A DNA stretch of 64,000 bases from Sphingomonas panacis (GTDB taxonomy: Bacteria > Pseudomonadota > Alphaproteobacteria > Sphingomonadales > Sphingomonadaceae): contig NZ_CP014168.1 in NCBI RefSeq assembly GCF_001717955.1, forward strand, positions 496,001 to 560,000. The letters run 5' to 3'. Within the stretch, counting starts at the first letter, position 1; the number at the start of each line of letters is the position of its first letter. The position numbers and the translations under genes were made by a program. Shown piece after piece: positions 8,238-17,880 of the stretch. A model generated the notes under the pieces. That model saw only the letters and a list, made by a program, of their open reading frames with translations, was not told the origin of the DNA and searched no databases.

Positions 8238-9549
8238 CCTCGCTCCCGTGTGGCTGTTCCAAGATTGTACCGGTCACCGAGTTCGGCCCGGCGGCGGTGA
8301 TTCCGACATCGACGAGATCACCGATCGCCGCTTCGCCGATGACGTGAACCGACTGCAACCACGGGCTTTTCCCGATGAGCTGACCGGGCAATTTGCCCTT
8401 GCGCTCCATCAGCACGGTGCAGCGACGGCCGACGCTGGCGGCGTTGAACGCGGCCTGATCGCGGTTGAGCGCGGCCTGCAGACGCTGGAGCCGTTCGTCC
8501 ATCACCTCCGCCGCGACCTGATCAGCCATGCCGGCGGCGGGCGTGCCCGGGCGCGGCGAATATTTGAAGCTGAACGCCTGCGAATGGCCGACCGCATCGA
8601 CGAGGCTCAGCGTTTCGGCGAAATCGGCCTCGGTCTCGCCGGGGAAGCCGACGATGAAATCGCCCGACAGCGCGATATCCGGCCGCACCGCGCGCACGCG
8701 GTCGAGCAGGCGCAGATACGAGTCGCGCGTGTGGCTGCGGTTCATCGCCTTGAGGATTCGGTCGCTGCCCGACTGCACCGGCAGATGCAGGAACGGCATC
8801 AACTTCTCAATGTCGCGATGCGCCTCAATCAGCCCCTGCGCCATGTCGTTGGGGTGGCTGGTGGTGTAGCGGATGCGGTGCAGCCCGGCGATGTCGGCAA
8901 GTGCCGCGATCAGGTCATGCAAGCCGCGACCGTCGTCGTCCCATGCATTGACGTTCTGGCCGAGCAAGGTGATTTCCTTCGCACCCGCATCGACCAGCGC
9001 CTTGGCCTCATCGACCACCTGAACCCAACCGCGCGACACTTCGGCGCCGCGCGTGTAGGGGACCACGCAATAGGTGCAGAATTTGTCGCAGCCTTCCTGC
9101 ACCGTCAGGAACGCACTTGGCGCAACGCGGCGGCGCGGTGGCAGATGGCCGAACTTGAGATCGACCGGCATGTCGGTGTCGAGCGCAGCCTCGCCGCGCG
9201 CCGCGCGCGCGACCAGATCGGGGAGGTTGTGATAGGCTTGGGGCCCGACCACCACATCGACCTTGGCGCGCCGCACGATCTCGGCGCCCTCGGCCTGCGC
9301 GACGCAGCCGGCCACCGCGATCAGCGGATCGGCACCGTGCTTACGCAACCGGCCGATGTCCGAATAGACCTTCTCGGTCGCCTTCTCGCGGATGTGGCAG
9401 GTGTTGAGCACGACGAGATCGGCGGCATTGGCGTCGTCGGTCGCGGTGAGGCCCTGGTCGGCCATGATCTCGGCCATGCGCTCGCCGTCATAGACGTTCA
9501 TCTGGCAGCCGAACGACTTGACGTGAAAGGTCTTGGGAAAGGATTTCAT
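8197..9549 (-). CDS. miaB: tRNA-2-methylthio-N6-dimethylallyladenosine synthase MiaB
   Basis: Radical-SAM methylthiotransferase modifying A37 of tRNAs. 450 residues. N-terminal UPF0004 cluster ligands are Cys14 (FGCQMN), Cys51 (NTCHIREKA) and Cys82 (AGCVAQ); the radical-SAM triad CDKFCTYC is Cys154, 158 and 161; a TRAM domain is at the C-terminus ([10 protein letters not shown]). The ATG at 9549 fits the family start; the 12 residues possible upstream do not. It needs two [4Fe-4S] clusters, a product of the suf system found further along. Confidence 0.96.
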   Translation of the reverse strand: MKSFPKTFHVKSFGCQMNVYDGERMAEIMADQGLTATDDANAADLVVLNTCHIREKATEKVYSDIGRLRKHGADPLIAVAGCVAQAEGAEIVRRAKVDVVVGPQAYHNLPDLVARAARGEAALDTDMPVDLKFGHLPPRRRVAPSAFLTVQEGCDKFCTYCVVPYTRGAEVSRGWVQVVDEAKALVDAGAKEITLLGQNVNAWDDDGRGLHDLIAALADIAGLHRIRYTTSHPNDMAQGLIEAHRDIEKLMPFLHLPVQSGSDRILKAMNRSHTRDSYLRLLDRVRAVRPDIALSGDFIVGFPGETEADFAETLSLVDAVGHSQAFSFKYSPRPGTPAAGMADQVAAEVMDERLQRLQAALNRDQAAFNAASVGRRCTVLMERKGKLPGQLIGKSPWLQSVHVIGEAAIGDLVDVGITAAGPNSVTGTILEQPHGSEDEVFKRARLDVAA

Positions 9550-9588
9550 GATGGGCGCTTCATACTCGCCGCGGCGCCTACGCACAAA

Positions 9589-10404
9589 TCATGGCAGCAC
9601 AGGGGCTTGATCGGCCATGCGCGCCCAGGCGTCGTGGCCGGCAAACGCCGGCACCGGATGGCCGAGCAAATCCGCCAACGCCACTTCGATCCGCCGCCGG
9701 CTCTCCGCCGCGATCGCCTTGCGACCGGGGAAGTCGCGCGGGTGGAAGGGTTCGAGGAAATGCACCACCACCGGGAAGCTGCCGCGCCGGGCGAGCACCC
9801 GCGCGGCATTGTCCTTGCCGCTTTCGTCACCGAGCCAGCCGATCTCGATGCCGACATCGCCGTAATCGACCAGCACCGGCTGAACCATCACGCCGGGCGG
9901 CGGCGGTTCGAGCACCTTGAGCATCGAGGTCTTGAAAGGCAGCAGCGAGCGGCCGTCCTCGGTCGTGCCTTCGGGAAAGACCGTCACCGACCAATTCTCG
10001 GCGAGGGTCTCGCGCAGCGCGTTGATCTGCCCCGCCACGCCGAGCCGATCCTCACGTTCGACGAAGACGGTACGGTTGAGCGATGATAGCCAGCCCACCA
10101 CCGGCGCGTCGCGAATCTCGGCCTTCGCGACGAACGCAGTGCCGCTCGCTCCGGCGATGGCCGGGATGTCGATCCAACTGACGTGATTCGCGATATAGAA
10201 GACATCGCGCTTGAGCGGCACGCCGGCGATACGAACACGCGCGCCGCTCACCCGCCCCGCCCCCGCCAGGAACATGCGCGGCCACGGTGAGGACAAGCGC
10301 ACCAGCCGCCAGAGATAGTGCAGCGGCACCGTTACCAGCGCGAGACCGAAGAGCATGGCGACGCGACGCCACAGTCGCACCTTGCCCGTGATGCTCAACG
10401 GCAC
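9589..10404 (-). CDS. plsC: 1-acyl-sn-glycerol-3-phosphate acyltransferase (PlsC family)
   Basis: Membrane-bound acyltransferase that makes phosphatidic acid. 271 residues. A hydrophobic N-terminal helix (about 15-30) precedes the acyltransferase motif NHVSWID (catalytic His74, Asp79), FVEREDR and FPEGTT (143-148). The GTG at 10404 is taken as the start; the frame stays open up to the fur stop, so an upstream alternative such as CTG cannot be excluded. It follows fur with 45 bp between them. Confidence 0.9.
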   Translation of the reverse strand: MPLSITGKVRLWRRVAMLFGLALVTVPLHYLWRLVRLSSPWPRMFLAGAGRVSGARVRIAGVPLKRDVFYIANHVSWIDIPAIAGASGTAFVAKAEIRDAPVVGWLSSLNRTVFVEREDRLGVAGQINALRETLAENWSVTVFPEGTTEDGRSLLPFKTSMLKVLEPPPPGVMVQPVLVDYGDVGIEIGWLGDESGKDNAARVLARRGSFPVVVHFLEPFHPRDFPGRKAIAAESRRRIEVALADLLGHPVPAFAGHDAWARMADQAPVLP

Positions 10405-10449
10405 GGGCCGCCCGGCGGCGGCGGCGAGGCGCTCCGGACTCAGCAGGCC

Positions 10450-10872
10450 TCAGACCTTGCGGTCGATCGCGACGCCGTACAATTCCATGCGATGATCGAC
10501 GAGGCGGAAGCCGAGTCGCTCGGCGATCGTCTTCTGTAATTGTTCGAGTTCGGGATCGACGAATTCGAGCACCTTGCCGGTTTCGACATCGATCAGGTGA
10601 TCGTGATGCGCCTCGGGAGCCGGTTCGTAGCGCGAACGGCCGTCGCCGAAATCGTGGCGATCGAGAATGCCGGCCTCCTCGAACAGCCGCACCGTGCGAT
10701 AGACGGTGGCGATCGAGATACCCGGATCGATTGCAGACGCGCGTTCGTAGACGCGCTCCACATCGGGATGGTCATCCGCTTCGGAAAGGACGCGGGCGAT
10801 GACGCGCCGCTGTTCGGTGATGCGAAGGCCCTTTTCATTGCACAGGGCTTCGATGTCGATTTTGCGGGGCAT
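10450..10872 (-). CDS. fur: Fur-family transcriptional regulator
   Basis: Metal-dependent repressor of 140 residues. The winged-helix part includes GLRITEQRRVIARVL and SIATVYRTVRLFEEAGI; the dimer part has the metal-binding HHDHLID segment. The CxxC pairs that hold structural zinc in many Fur proteins are absent, as is common in alphaproteobacterial Fur/Mur, so it may sense iron or manganese. The gene is separated from mucR by a strong terminator. Confidence 0.92.
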   Translation of the reverse strand: MPRKIDIEALCNEKGLRITEQRRVIARVLSEADDHPDVERVYERASAIDPGISIATVYRTVRLFEEAGILDRHDFGDGRSRYEPAPEAHHDHLIDVETGKVLEFVDPELEQLQKTIAERLGFRLVDHRMELYGVAIDRKV

Positions 10873-10936
10873 AGGCGCGTTCTAAGCGCTTCGCGGCCAC
10901 GGATAAAGGGGGGCGCTTCGGATTCTTCGTGAGCGC

Positions 10937-10976
10937 GAAAAGGGCGGCGCCGGCAAGGCCGGCTGCCGCCCTTTTG
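10937..10976 (-). terminator. Rho-independent terminator after mucR
   Basis: On the minus strand, stem AAGGGCGGC-A-GCCGGC with loop CTT closes to GCCGGC-G-CCGCCCTTTT, ending in T residues. It starts about 8 bases after the mucR stop and separates mucR from fur. Confidence 0.85.
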
Positions 10977-10983
10977 GGTTGGG

Positions 10984-11406
10984 TCAGCGGGTCGCGGTCT
11001 TGCGACGCTTGGTGCCGAGGCCGATCTTCTTGGCGAGTGTGCGGCGCTGTTCGGCGTAGCTCGGCGCGACCATCGGGTAATCGGCAGGAAGACTCCACTT
11101 GGCGCGATATTGCTCCGGGGTCATCTGATAGTGCGTCATCAGATGACGCTTGAGCATCTTGAGCTTTTTACCATCCTCGAGGCAGACGATATAGTCGGGC
11201 TTGATCGAAGAGCGCACCGAAACGGCTGGCTCCTGCTTGATCTCGGGCGTCGGTGCCGGGCCGCCAAGACCCGCCAACGCGCCATGCACGTTGGCGATGA
11301 GAACGGGAATATCCGAGACCGCGACGCTATTGTTGCTGACATGCGCAGCGACAATATCTGCGGTGAGCGTGACTAAAGTTTCCTGAAGTTCCAATTGCGT
11401 ATCCAT
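10984..11406 (-). CDS. MucR/Ros-family zinc-finger transcriptional regulator
   Basis: Alphaproteobacterial global regulator of 140 residues. The C-terminal half has the Ros/MucR zinc-finger and DNA-binding region ([20 protein letters not shown], then [13 protein letters not shown] and [18 protein letters not shown]). Members control exopolysaccharide, motility and cell-cycle genes; the targets here are unknown. A GGAAGG ribosome binding site precedes the ATG. It stands alone between a terminator and an AT-richer 105-bp upstream region, which suggests its own promoter, as expected for an autoregulated factor. Confidence 0.93.
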   Translation of the reverse strand: MDTQLELQETLVTLTADIVAAHVSNNSVAVSDIPVLIANVHGALAGLGGPAPTPEIKQEPAVSVRSSIKPDYIVCLEDGKKLKMLKRHLMTHYQMTPEQYRAKWSLPADYPMVAPSYAEQRRTLAKKIGLGTKRRKTATR

Positions 11407-11511
11407 TGCTAACCTTCCGACCCATTACGAGCTACTGTTGCCGCAGCTCTCGCTGTGCCTATTCTCGCTTGCTGACATAAGTGCAAGCGACAATTTTGTC
11501 ATGAATCGGTA

Positions 11512-11991
11512 TTATCGAGGCAATTCACGACGAAATGTAAAAGCATCAAAGGCATGGCCGTCAGAACCGCGATAGTAACGGCGACGTTCGCCGACCTTAT
11601 TGAAGCCCGATTCGCTGTAGAGGCGGATCGCAGCATTCCCATCACGCACTTCAAGATGCAGGCTTTTCGCGCCGCGGCTTGTGCTTTCGGCGACGACCGC
11701 GCGCAACAACGCCGATCCGACGCCGCGACGCCGCAGGCTGGGCACCGTGGCCAGCAGCAGCAGTTCGACCTCGTCGACGATGATCCGCGACAAAGCAAAA
11801 CCGGCGGGTTCGTCATCGATCGACGCGATCGTCAGCCATACGCCCGGCATCGACAGGATGCCGAGACACTGGTTGCGGGTCCACGCCTCGCCATAACGGG
11901 GATCGAACGCCGCCTGCATGATCGAATCGACCGTGCCGAGATCGACGGCGCCGCCACTGCGCAGATCGACACGGGTCAGCATCGTGCTCAT
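11512..11991 (-). CDS. rimI: Ribosomal protein S18 alanine N-acetyltransferase RimI
   Basis: GNAT enzyme that acetylates the N-terminal alanine of S18. 159 residues with the acetyl-CoA loop PSLRRRGVGSALLRAVV and the later SLHLEVRDGNAAIRLYSESGF segment, which is typical of RimI. It overlaps tsaB by 4 bases (ATGA), a common bacterial pairing, so the two are translationally coupled. Confidence 0.92.
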   Translation of the reverse strand: MSTMLTRVDLRSGGAVDLGTVDSIMQAAFDPRYGEAWTRNQCLGILSMPGVWLTIASIDDEPAGFALSRIIVDEVELLLLATVPSLRRRGVGSALLRAVVAESTSRGAKSLHLEVRDGNAAIRLYSESGFNKVGERRRYYRGSDGHAFDAFTFRRELPR

Positions 11992-12605
11992 GCCGCGATC
12001 GGCTTCGCATCGGGGGCGCGGCCGTAGAGTGGGGCGGCGGCGAGCGTGGTGAAAGCGGTTGGCAGCAGCAGTGCGTCGGCGGCGCGGGGCAGCGCATCGG
12101 CATCGCTGCGCGCGGGATCGATTCCGGCGAGCAGACGGACGCCGCTGCCGACCGCGAACCGCCCCTCCAGCGCGGCGAGCGCAGCTTCGGGACGAAGCGA
12201 AACGAGGCTGCTACGGATCTGAAGCGGCGCATCGAAGGTCTGCATGAAGACCTCGCCATGCCCACCCTCGATGATGGTCGCAAGCGTGTACGTACCCGGA
12301 TGGCGCTCGAACGCCGCAGCGGCGAGCAGCGGCAGCGACGAGAAGCCGCCGAGCGTAGCGCTCCAGCCGAGTGCCAGCGCGCGCGCCGCCGCGATGCCGA
12401 CGCGCACACCGGTAAAGCTGCCGGGACCGCAATCGACCAGGATGTGCTGCGCGCGCCCGCCGTCGGGCAGCGCTGCGATCATCGGCAGCAGCCGTTCGGC
12501 ATGGCCGCGCCCGACGACCTCATGCCCGGCGGCGATGACCGCGTTGCCTTCCAGCAGGGCGACCGAACAGGCGGCAGTCGCGGTTTCGATGACGAGCGTG
12601 CGCAA
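11988..12605 (-). CDS. tsaB: tRNA threonylcarbamoyladenosine biosynthesis protein TsaB
   Basis: Partner of TsaD in making the t6A modification of tRNA. 205 residues with the family opening RTLVIETATAACSVALL and the motif VDCGPGSFTGVRVGIAAA. The start is a TTG at 12605: the conserved N-terminus begins exactly there, and the longer in-frame extension runs into the nitroreductase gene in another frame. The gene overlaps rimI by 4 bases. Confidence 0.92.
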   Translation of the reverse strand: MRTLVIETATAACSVALLEGNAVIAAGHEVVGRGHAERLLPMIAALPDGGRAQHILVDCGPGSFTGVRVGIAAARALALGWSATLGGFSSLPLLAAAAFERHPGTYTLATIIEGGHGEVFMQTFDAPLQIRSSLVSLRPEAALAALEGRFAVGSGVRLLAGIDPARSDADALPRAADALLLPTAFTTLAAAPLYGRAPDAKPIAA

Positions 12606-12612
12606 ACCCGGT

Positions 12613-13212
12613 TCAGACGATCCGGTTGAACGTTTCGAACGGCGGGCGTGGCGAGCGACCGTGGACCGTCGTCGGATCACCGACGCCGAGCGTCGCAATG
12701 AAGTTCGAGGTGATGTTGGGCGTATCGGCGAAGAACGCCGCATCGACGGCGGCATTGTCGAATCCCGACATCGGCCCGGTATCGAAGCCGAGCGCGCGCA
12801 CCGCGAAGATCAGATACGCGCCCTGCAGCGACGAGTTGCGCAGCGCGGTTTCCTTGCGCACGGCGACCTTGTCGTCACCGGCGAACCACGCGCGGGCATC
12901 GGCATGCGGGAACAACGTAGGCAAATGTTCGTGGAAATCGGAATCCATGCCGATGATGACCGTCACCGGCGCCTTGCGGATCTTGGCGCCGTTGGTGCCA
13001 CTCGACAGCGCCGCGAGCTTTTCCTTTGATTCGGGCGTCGTGCACCAGACCAGCCGCGCCGGCAGCATGTTGACCGAGGTCGGCCCGAACTTCATCAAAT
13101 CCCAGATCGCGTGCAGATCGGCTTCGGTGACGGGCGCATCGGTATAGCCGTTGTAGCTGCGCGCGGACCGGAAGATCGTGTCCAGCGCGTCGTCGGACAG
13201 CTTGGCGGCCAT
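12613..13212 (-). CDS. RutE/HadB-like malonic semialdehyde reductase (nitroreductase fold)
   Basis: FMN-dependent oxidoreductase-like protein of 199 residues. It has the nitroreductase segments ARSYNGY, GPTSVNMLPARLVW and SSLQGAYLIFAVRALGFDTGPMSGFD, close to RutE, which reduces malonic semialdehyde. No other rut gene is nearby, so a general 3-oxo or nitro reductase role is possible. Seven bases separate it from tsaB, and a shared transcript is likely. Confidence 0.85.
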   Translation of the reverse strand: MAAKLSDDALDTIFRSARSYNGYTDAPVTEADLHAIWDLMKFGPTSVNMLPARLVWCTTPESKEKLAALSSGTNGAKIRKAPVTVIIGMDSDFHEHLPTLFPHADARAWFAGDDKVAVRKETALRNSSLQGAYLIFAVRALGFDTGPMSGFDNAAVDAAFFADTPNITSNFIATLGVGDPTTVHGRSPRPPFETFNRIV

Positions 13213-13259
13213 GAAGATTCCTCGTGATGCGTGATGTGAAGAGTTGAGCGCGCCGGCCT

Positions 13260-13832
13260 TCAGACCGCGCGCACCTCGGTAACTTCGGGGACGTAATAGC
13301 GCAGCAGTTGTTCGATGCCGTTCTTGAGCGTCGCCGAGGACGACGGGCAGCCCGAACAGGCGCCCTGCATCTGGAGGAACACCTTGCCCTTGTCGAAGCC
13401 GCGATAGATAATGTCGCCGCCGTCATTGGCGACGGCGGGGCGGACGCGCGTCTCGATCAGATCCTTGATCTGCGCGACGATGTCCGCATCCTCGGGATTG
13501 TCGGCGAAGTCGCCTTCGGACGGAACCGAAATCCCGGCGGCACTGCCGGCCCGGAAGAGCGGCATTCCGGCACTGAAATGGTCGAGCAGCAACGCCAGAA
13601 CGTCGGGCTTCAACTGTGCCCAGTCGCTACCGGGGCCGGCGGTTACCGAAATGAAATCGCGACCAAAAAAGACGCCGGTGACATCACCAAGACCGAACAA
13701 CGCGTCGGCAAGCGGTGAAGCTTCGGCTTCTTCCGGGGTCGCGAAGTCGCGCGTGCCGCTGTCCATCACGGTGCGGCCCGGAAGGAACTTCAGGGTCGCG
13801 GGATTGGGTGTCGCTTCGGTTTCGATCAACAT
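13260..13832 (-). CDS. NifU/NfuA-type iron-sulfur scaffold protein
   Basis: 190 residues with an N-terminal Nfu_N domain (MLIETEATPNPATLKFLPG) and a C-terminal NifU domain (RPAVANDGGDIIYRGFDKG) bearing the CxxC motif ACSGCPSS, which holds a transferable cluster. It should act as a late carrier in Fe-S delivery and so relates functionally to the suf operon 4 kb away. The start at 13832 matches the conserved opening; the longer frame upstream runs against the beta-hydroxylase gene. Confidence 0.93.
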   Translation of the reverse strand: MLIETEATPNPATLKFLPGRTVMDSGTRDFATPEEAEASPLADALFGLGDVTGVFFGRDFISVTAGPGSDWAQLKPDVLALLLDHFSAGMPLFRAGSAAGISVPSEGDFADNPEDADIVAQIKDLIETRVRPAVANDGGDIIYRGFDKGKVFLQMQGACSGCPSSSATLKNGIEQLLRYYVPEVTEVRAV

Positions 13833-13915
13833 GCGGTGCATGTGGCGTGGCGTTACGGCCGGATCAAGGCGTGTTTGCGAAAGCTTGTCTTTCCGGTTCG
13901 CGCCCCAAAACCACA

Positions 13916-14794
13916 TCAGACACCCGTTTTCTTGATCGTTTCGTTCCAGATCAGGATGTTGTCGCGGGCTTCCTGAACGAAGGCGGAACGACGGACCAGC
14001 CGTAACACCAGATCCGCCACGATCCTGCCGGGGCGGCGCAACGGCCGGGCGAACTGGATCAGCAGCACGACTCGCGTTCCACTGGTGTCGTTCCAGACCT
14101 CGTGACTGTATGTATCGTCGAACACCAGCGTCTCGCCTTCGGCCCAGCGCACGATACGATCGCCGATCCGCATCCGCACGTCGCCATCGCGCGGCACGAT
14201 CAGCCCGAGGTGGCAGGTCAGCAGCCCCTTGGTGACGCCGCGATGATCTGGGATGTGCGCGCCGGGGGCGAGGATCGAGAAGACCGCGGTGTTGAGGCCC
14301 GGTATCCGCGCGACCGCCGTCGCCGTGGCGGGGCAGCGTGCGATATTCTCGTCGATCGCGCAGCCATAGCCCGACAGGAAAAACGATTTCCATTGGCCGA
14401 CACGCGCGATCGCGCGGTGATCGGGCGAGATCACGGCCAGGCTCGGCGCGGCATCGCCTTGCAACGCGACGCCGAGCGCCTCGTCGCGGATCGCGCGCCA
14501 GTTCTCGCGCAACGCCGCCGTCCAGGCGAAATCGCGCATGTCGAGCACCGGATCGTTCGTCACCAGCGAAAACGTGGCGATCAGCCGGTCGAAAACGCCG
14601 CGCAGCCGCTTGCCGATGCGGATCGCGAGCGGCCGGCTGCGTTCGGGCTCAAGCGGGGACTGCAAAGCCGACGCCGGGACACGGGGCGCAACGACATCGT
14701 GGCGCGGCGCGATGCTGCCGGATCTCTGCCCGCTTGGGCGAACGCTCGAATCGATGGTGGTACGCACGACGCTGCCCGAATCCCCTGGGACCAT
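13916..14794 (-). CDS. Aspartyl/asparaginyl beta-hydroxylase domain protein
   Basis: Fe(II)/2-oxoglutarate dioxygenase-like protein, 292 residues from the ATG at 14794. The catalytic core has HIPDHRG (metal-binding H-x-D), GLLTCHLGLIVP and TYSHEVWND (second metal His), then RVVLLIQF with the cosubstrate Arg. Bacterial relatives include LpxO, which hydroxylates lipid A acyl chains; the substrate here is open. The first 60 residues are low complexity. A stronger ribosome binding site precedes an ATG at 14856 in another frame, so the true N-terminus, or a frameshift, needs checking. Confidence 0.8.
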   Translation of the reverse strand: MVPGDSGSVVRTTIDSSVRPSGQRSGSIAPRHDVVAPRVPASALQSPLEPERSRPLAIRIGKRLRGVFDRLIATFSLVTNDPVLDMRDFAWTAALRENWRAIRDEALGVALQGDAAPSLAVISPDHRAIARVGQWKSFFLSGYGCAIDENIARCPATATAVARIPGLNTAVFSILAPGAHIPDHRGVTKGLLTCHLGLIVPRDGDVRMRIGDRIVRWAEGETLVFDDTYSHEVWNDTSGTRVVLLIQFARPLRRPGRIVADLVLRLVRRSAFVQEARDNILIWNETIKKTGV

Positions 14795-14940
14795 CGGCGC
14801 GCCAGCGCCGACCAGGACCGGTTAGCCGCGATCTGGGTCTGAAACATGGCAGACATATTGGTTTCCTTGGGGTTTCGCCGCCGATTGTGGTGGAAACGGG
14901 GCCGCTGGCGGTGCCCGACGAAGGACGCTAGGGTCTCACC

Positions 14941-17856
14941 ATGTTGTTGTTCTCGCGCACGATGCGCCCCCTTATCGTCTATGGCCTGATCGCCAGCCTC
15001 GTCACCGGTGTCGCACCGACGCTTGCTGGACAGACCGTACCGGCCGCCCCCGGCACGGCCGCCGACAGCCCCGAAAGCGCGATCGCGAGCCGCGATGCGT
15101 GGCTCTACAAGGGCAGCGACATCGCGCCCGATCCGGCGTGGCATTTCGGAACGCTCAAGAACGGGCTGCGCTATGCGGTCCGCAAGAACGGCGTGCCGCC
15201 CGGGCAGATTTCGGTGCGGGTGCGCATCGATGCGGGTTCGCTCTACGAGCAGGACAGCGAGCGCGGCTTCGCGCATCTGATCGAGCATCTGTCGTTCCGC
15301 GGTTCCAAATACGTACCCGATGGCGAGGCCAAGCGAATCTGGCAGCGGATGGGCACGACCTTCGGATCGGACACCAACGCGCAGACCACGACGACCCAGA
15401 CCGTGTTCAAGCTCGATCTACCCTCGGCGACTCCGGCGGGGATCGACGAGAGTCTCAAGATCATGTCGGGCATGGTCTCCGCCCCCAACATCACGCCCGA
15501 GGCACTCAATGCCGAGCGCCCCGCCGTGCTCGCCGAGCAGCGCGAGCAGCCGGGCGCGCAGGTGCGCTTCCTCAACGCGCTCAACGCCACGCTGTTCGCG
15601 GGCCAGCCGCTCGCTGACCGCTCGCCGATCGGCAACATCAAGACACTTGAGGCCGCGACTGCTGACTCGGTGCGCGCCTTCCACGATCGCTGGTATCGCC
15701 CCTCGCGCGTGCTGGTGTCGATTGCCGGTGATGCCGACCCGGCGACGATCGAGCCGATCATCGCCAAATATTTCGGCGGCTGGCAGGGCATCGGCCCCGC
15801 CCCCGCCGACCCCGATTTCGGCACGCCCGACGCCAAGCAGCCGACCGCCGCGACGATCGTCGAGCCCAGCCTGCCCACGCGAATCACACTCGCGGTGGTG
15901 CGGCCGTGGCATTTCAACAACGACACGATCCTGTTCAACCAGGCACGGCTGGTCGATCAGGTCGCGCTCGCGGTCATCAACCGGCGGCTCGAGGCGCGGG
16001 CGCGCGCCGGCGGCAGCTATATCGCCGCGCAAGCCGCGCTCGACGATCCGTCGCGCTCGGCCAATGTGACGATCGTGTCGATCCTGCCGGTCGGCAACGA
16101 TTGGGAAGCAGCACTTCGCGACGTCCGCTCGGTGATCGCCGCCGCGCAGGCGCGTGCGCCCAGCCAGGCCGAGATCGACCGCGAACTCGCCGATCTCGAA
16201 GTCAGCTTCCGCACCAGCGTCGATACCGCGCGCGCCGAAGCCGGATCGAAGCAGGCCGACGACATGGTGCAGGCGCTCGACATCCGCGAGACGACGACCG
16301 CGCCCGATACGATCCTCAAGGTCTATCACGATGCCCTCGCCAAGAAGATGTTCAACCCCGCCGCCGAACTCGCCTCGACCAAGCGCGTGTTCGAGGGCAC
16401 CGCGACGCGCGCGCTGCTGAGCCTGCAAACGCCCGACGATGGCGCCACGGCCAAGCTCACCACCGCGCTGACCGCCAAGGTCTCGGCGGTAGGCCGGGCC
16501 CGCGCGCAGGGCGCGGTGTCGTTCGCGAAGCTGCCGGCACCCGGCGGCAAGCCCGCCACGATCGTATCACGCGAGAAGGTGACCCGGTTCGGGGCGGACA
16601 TGGACCTGACCAGCGTCGCCTATTCGAACGGCGCGAAGCTGATGGTCTATTCGACCAACGCCGAGGACAATCGCATCTACGTGCGCGTGCGCTTTGGCGG
16701 CGGCTACAACGCGCTGCCCGCCGACAAGGCGACGCCGGCCTGGGCGGCCGAGATGGCGCTGGTCGAAGGTGGCATCGGCAAGCTGCGCCAGGGCGACCTC
16801 GACCAGATGACCGCCGGACGGCGGATCGGGCTCGACTTCGATATCGAGGATGACGCCTTCTCGCTGTCAGGGCAGACATCGCCCGCCGATTTCGCCGACC
16901 AGATGAAGCTGCTCGCCGCCGAACTCGCCGCACCCGGCTGGGACCCCAATCCGGTGCTGCGCGCGAAGAGCGTCGCGCTGGCGGGCTATGCCGGTCTCGG
17001 CGCGTCGCCCGGTGGCGTGCTGTCGCGTGACCTCGAACGGCTGCTACGCGATGGCGACCAACGCTGGGGTTCGCCCAGCCGCGCGCAGATCGAGGCACTG
17101 ACGCCGCAGTCCTTCCGCGCTTTGTGGGAGCCGCTGATGAAGTCGGGGCCGATCGAGGTACAGGTGTTCGGCGACGTGCCCGCCGATCTCGCGATCGCGA
17201 CCGTGGGCAAGACGATCGGCGCGCTGCCGCCGCGCGCCGCCGCCGCCGCGTCCCCGCCGCCGGTGCGCTTCCCGGCGCACAACGCGGCCCCGGTCGTGCT
17301 GACTCATGACGGCCCCGAGAACCAGGCGGCGGCGGTGATCGCCTGGCCGACCGGGAGCGGCGTCGAGGGACTGACCGATTCGCGGCGGCTCGATGTGCTG
17401 GCGTCGATCTTCAGCGATCGGCTGTTCGACCAGCTCCGCTCGCAGGCGGGCGCGAGCTACAGCCCCAACGTGTCGAGCACCTGGCCGATCGGGCTGCCCG
17501 GCGGCGGGCGGATGATCGCGGTCGGGCAGGTCACACCCGAAAACGTGCCGTTGTTCTTCCGCCTGTCACGCAGCATCGCGGCCGACCTTGTCGCCAACCC
17601 GATCAGCGACGACGAGCTGAAGCGCACAATCGGGCCGATGATGCAGTCGATCATGCGCCAGTCGACCGGCAACCAGTTCTGGATGCTGCAACTGACCGGC
17701 GCATCCTATGATCCGCGCCGGATCGATGCGCTGGCGCGGCTGTACCACGACGTCTCGACGATGACGGCGGCGGATCTGCAGGCGACCGCGCGCAAATATC
17801 TGCGGCCCGAGGCGGACTGGACGATGGACGTGGTGCCGAAAGCCGCGGCCAAATAG
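14941..17856 (+). CDS. Secreted M16-family zinc metallopeptidase (pitrilysin type)
   Basis: 971 residues. A signal peptide (about residues 1-29, ending near TLAGQ) directs export to the periplasm. The N-terminal peptidase domain carries the inverted zinc motif HLIEH at about residues 114-118 with the downstream NAERPAVLAEQ glutamate. Three further M16-like domains follow, including an inactive C-terminal copy (NVSSTWPIGLPGGG region). Substrates are unknown. The upstream 146 bp separate it from the divergent beta-hydroxylase gene. Confidence 0.93.
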   Translation: MLLFSRTMRPLIVYGLIASLVTGVAPTLAGQTVPAAPGTAADSPESAIASRDAWLYKGSDIAPDPAWHFGTLKNGLRYAVRKNGVPPGQISVRVRIDAGSLYEQDSERGFAHLIEHLSFRGSKYVPDGEAKRIWQRMGTTFGSDTNAQTTTTQTVFKLDLPSATPAGIDESLKIMSGMVSAPNITPEALNAERPAVLAEQREQPGAQVRFLNALNATLFAGQPLADRSPIGNIKTLEAATADSVRAFHDRWYRPSRVLVSIAGDADPATIEPIIAKYFGGWQGIGPAPADPDFGTPDAKQPTAATIVEPSLPTRITLAVVRPWHFNNDTILFNQARLVDQVALAVINRRLEARARAGGSYIAAQAALDDPSRSANVTIVSILPVGNDWEAALRDVRSVIAAAQARAPSQAEIDRELADLEVSFRTSVDTARAEAGSKQADDMVQALDIRETTTAPDTILKVYHDALAKKMFNPAAELASTKRVFEGTATRALLSLQTPDDGATAKLTTALTAKVSAVGRARAQGAVSFAKLPAPGGKPATIVSREKVTRFGADMDLTSVAYSNGAKLMVYSTNAEDNRIYVRVRFGGGYNALPADKATPAWAAEMALVEGGIGKLRQGDLDQMTAGRRIGLDFDIEDDAFSLSGQTSPADFADQMKLLAAELAAPGWDPNPVLRAKSVALAGYAGLGASPGGVLSRDLERLLRDGDQRWGSPSRAQIEALTPQSFRALWEPLMKSGPIEVQVFGDVPADLAIATVGKTIGALPPRAAAAASPPPVRFPAHNAAPVVLTHDGPENQAAAVIAWPTGSGVEGLTDSRRLDVLASIFSDRLFDQLRSQAGASYSPNVSSTWPIGLPGGGRMIAVGQVTPENVPLFFRLSRSIAADLVANPISDDELKRTIGPMMQSIMRQSTGNQFWMLQLTGASYDPRRIDALARLYHDVSTMTAADLQATARKYLRPEADWTMDVVPKAAAK

Positions 17857-17880
17857 CACGGTTTTCACGTTGGTGAGGTG

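Noticed and set aside
8149..10086. 645-codon open frame opposite miaB and plsC
   Set aside because: Crosses two real genes on the opposite strand; no motif, biased composition.
13833..14393. Upstream extension of the NifU-type gene
   Set aside because: The extra 187 codons run antisense-frame through the hydroxylase gene; the conserved NifU start is at 13832.
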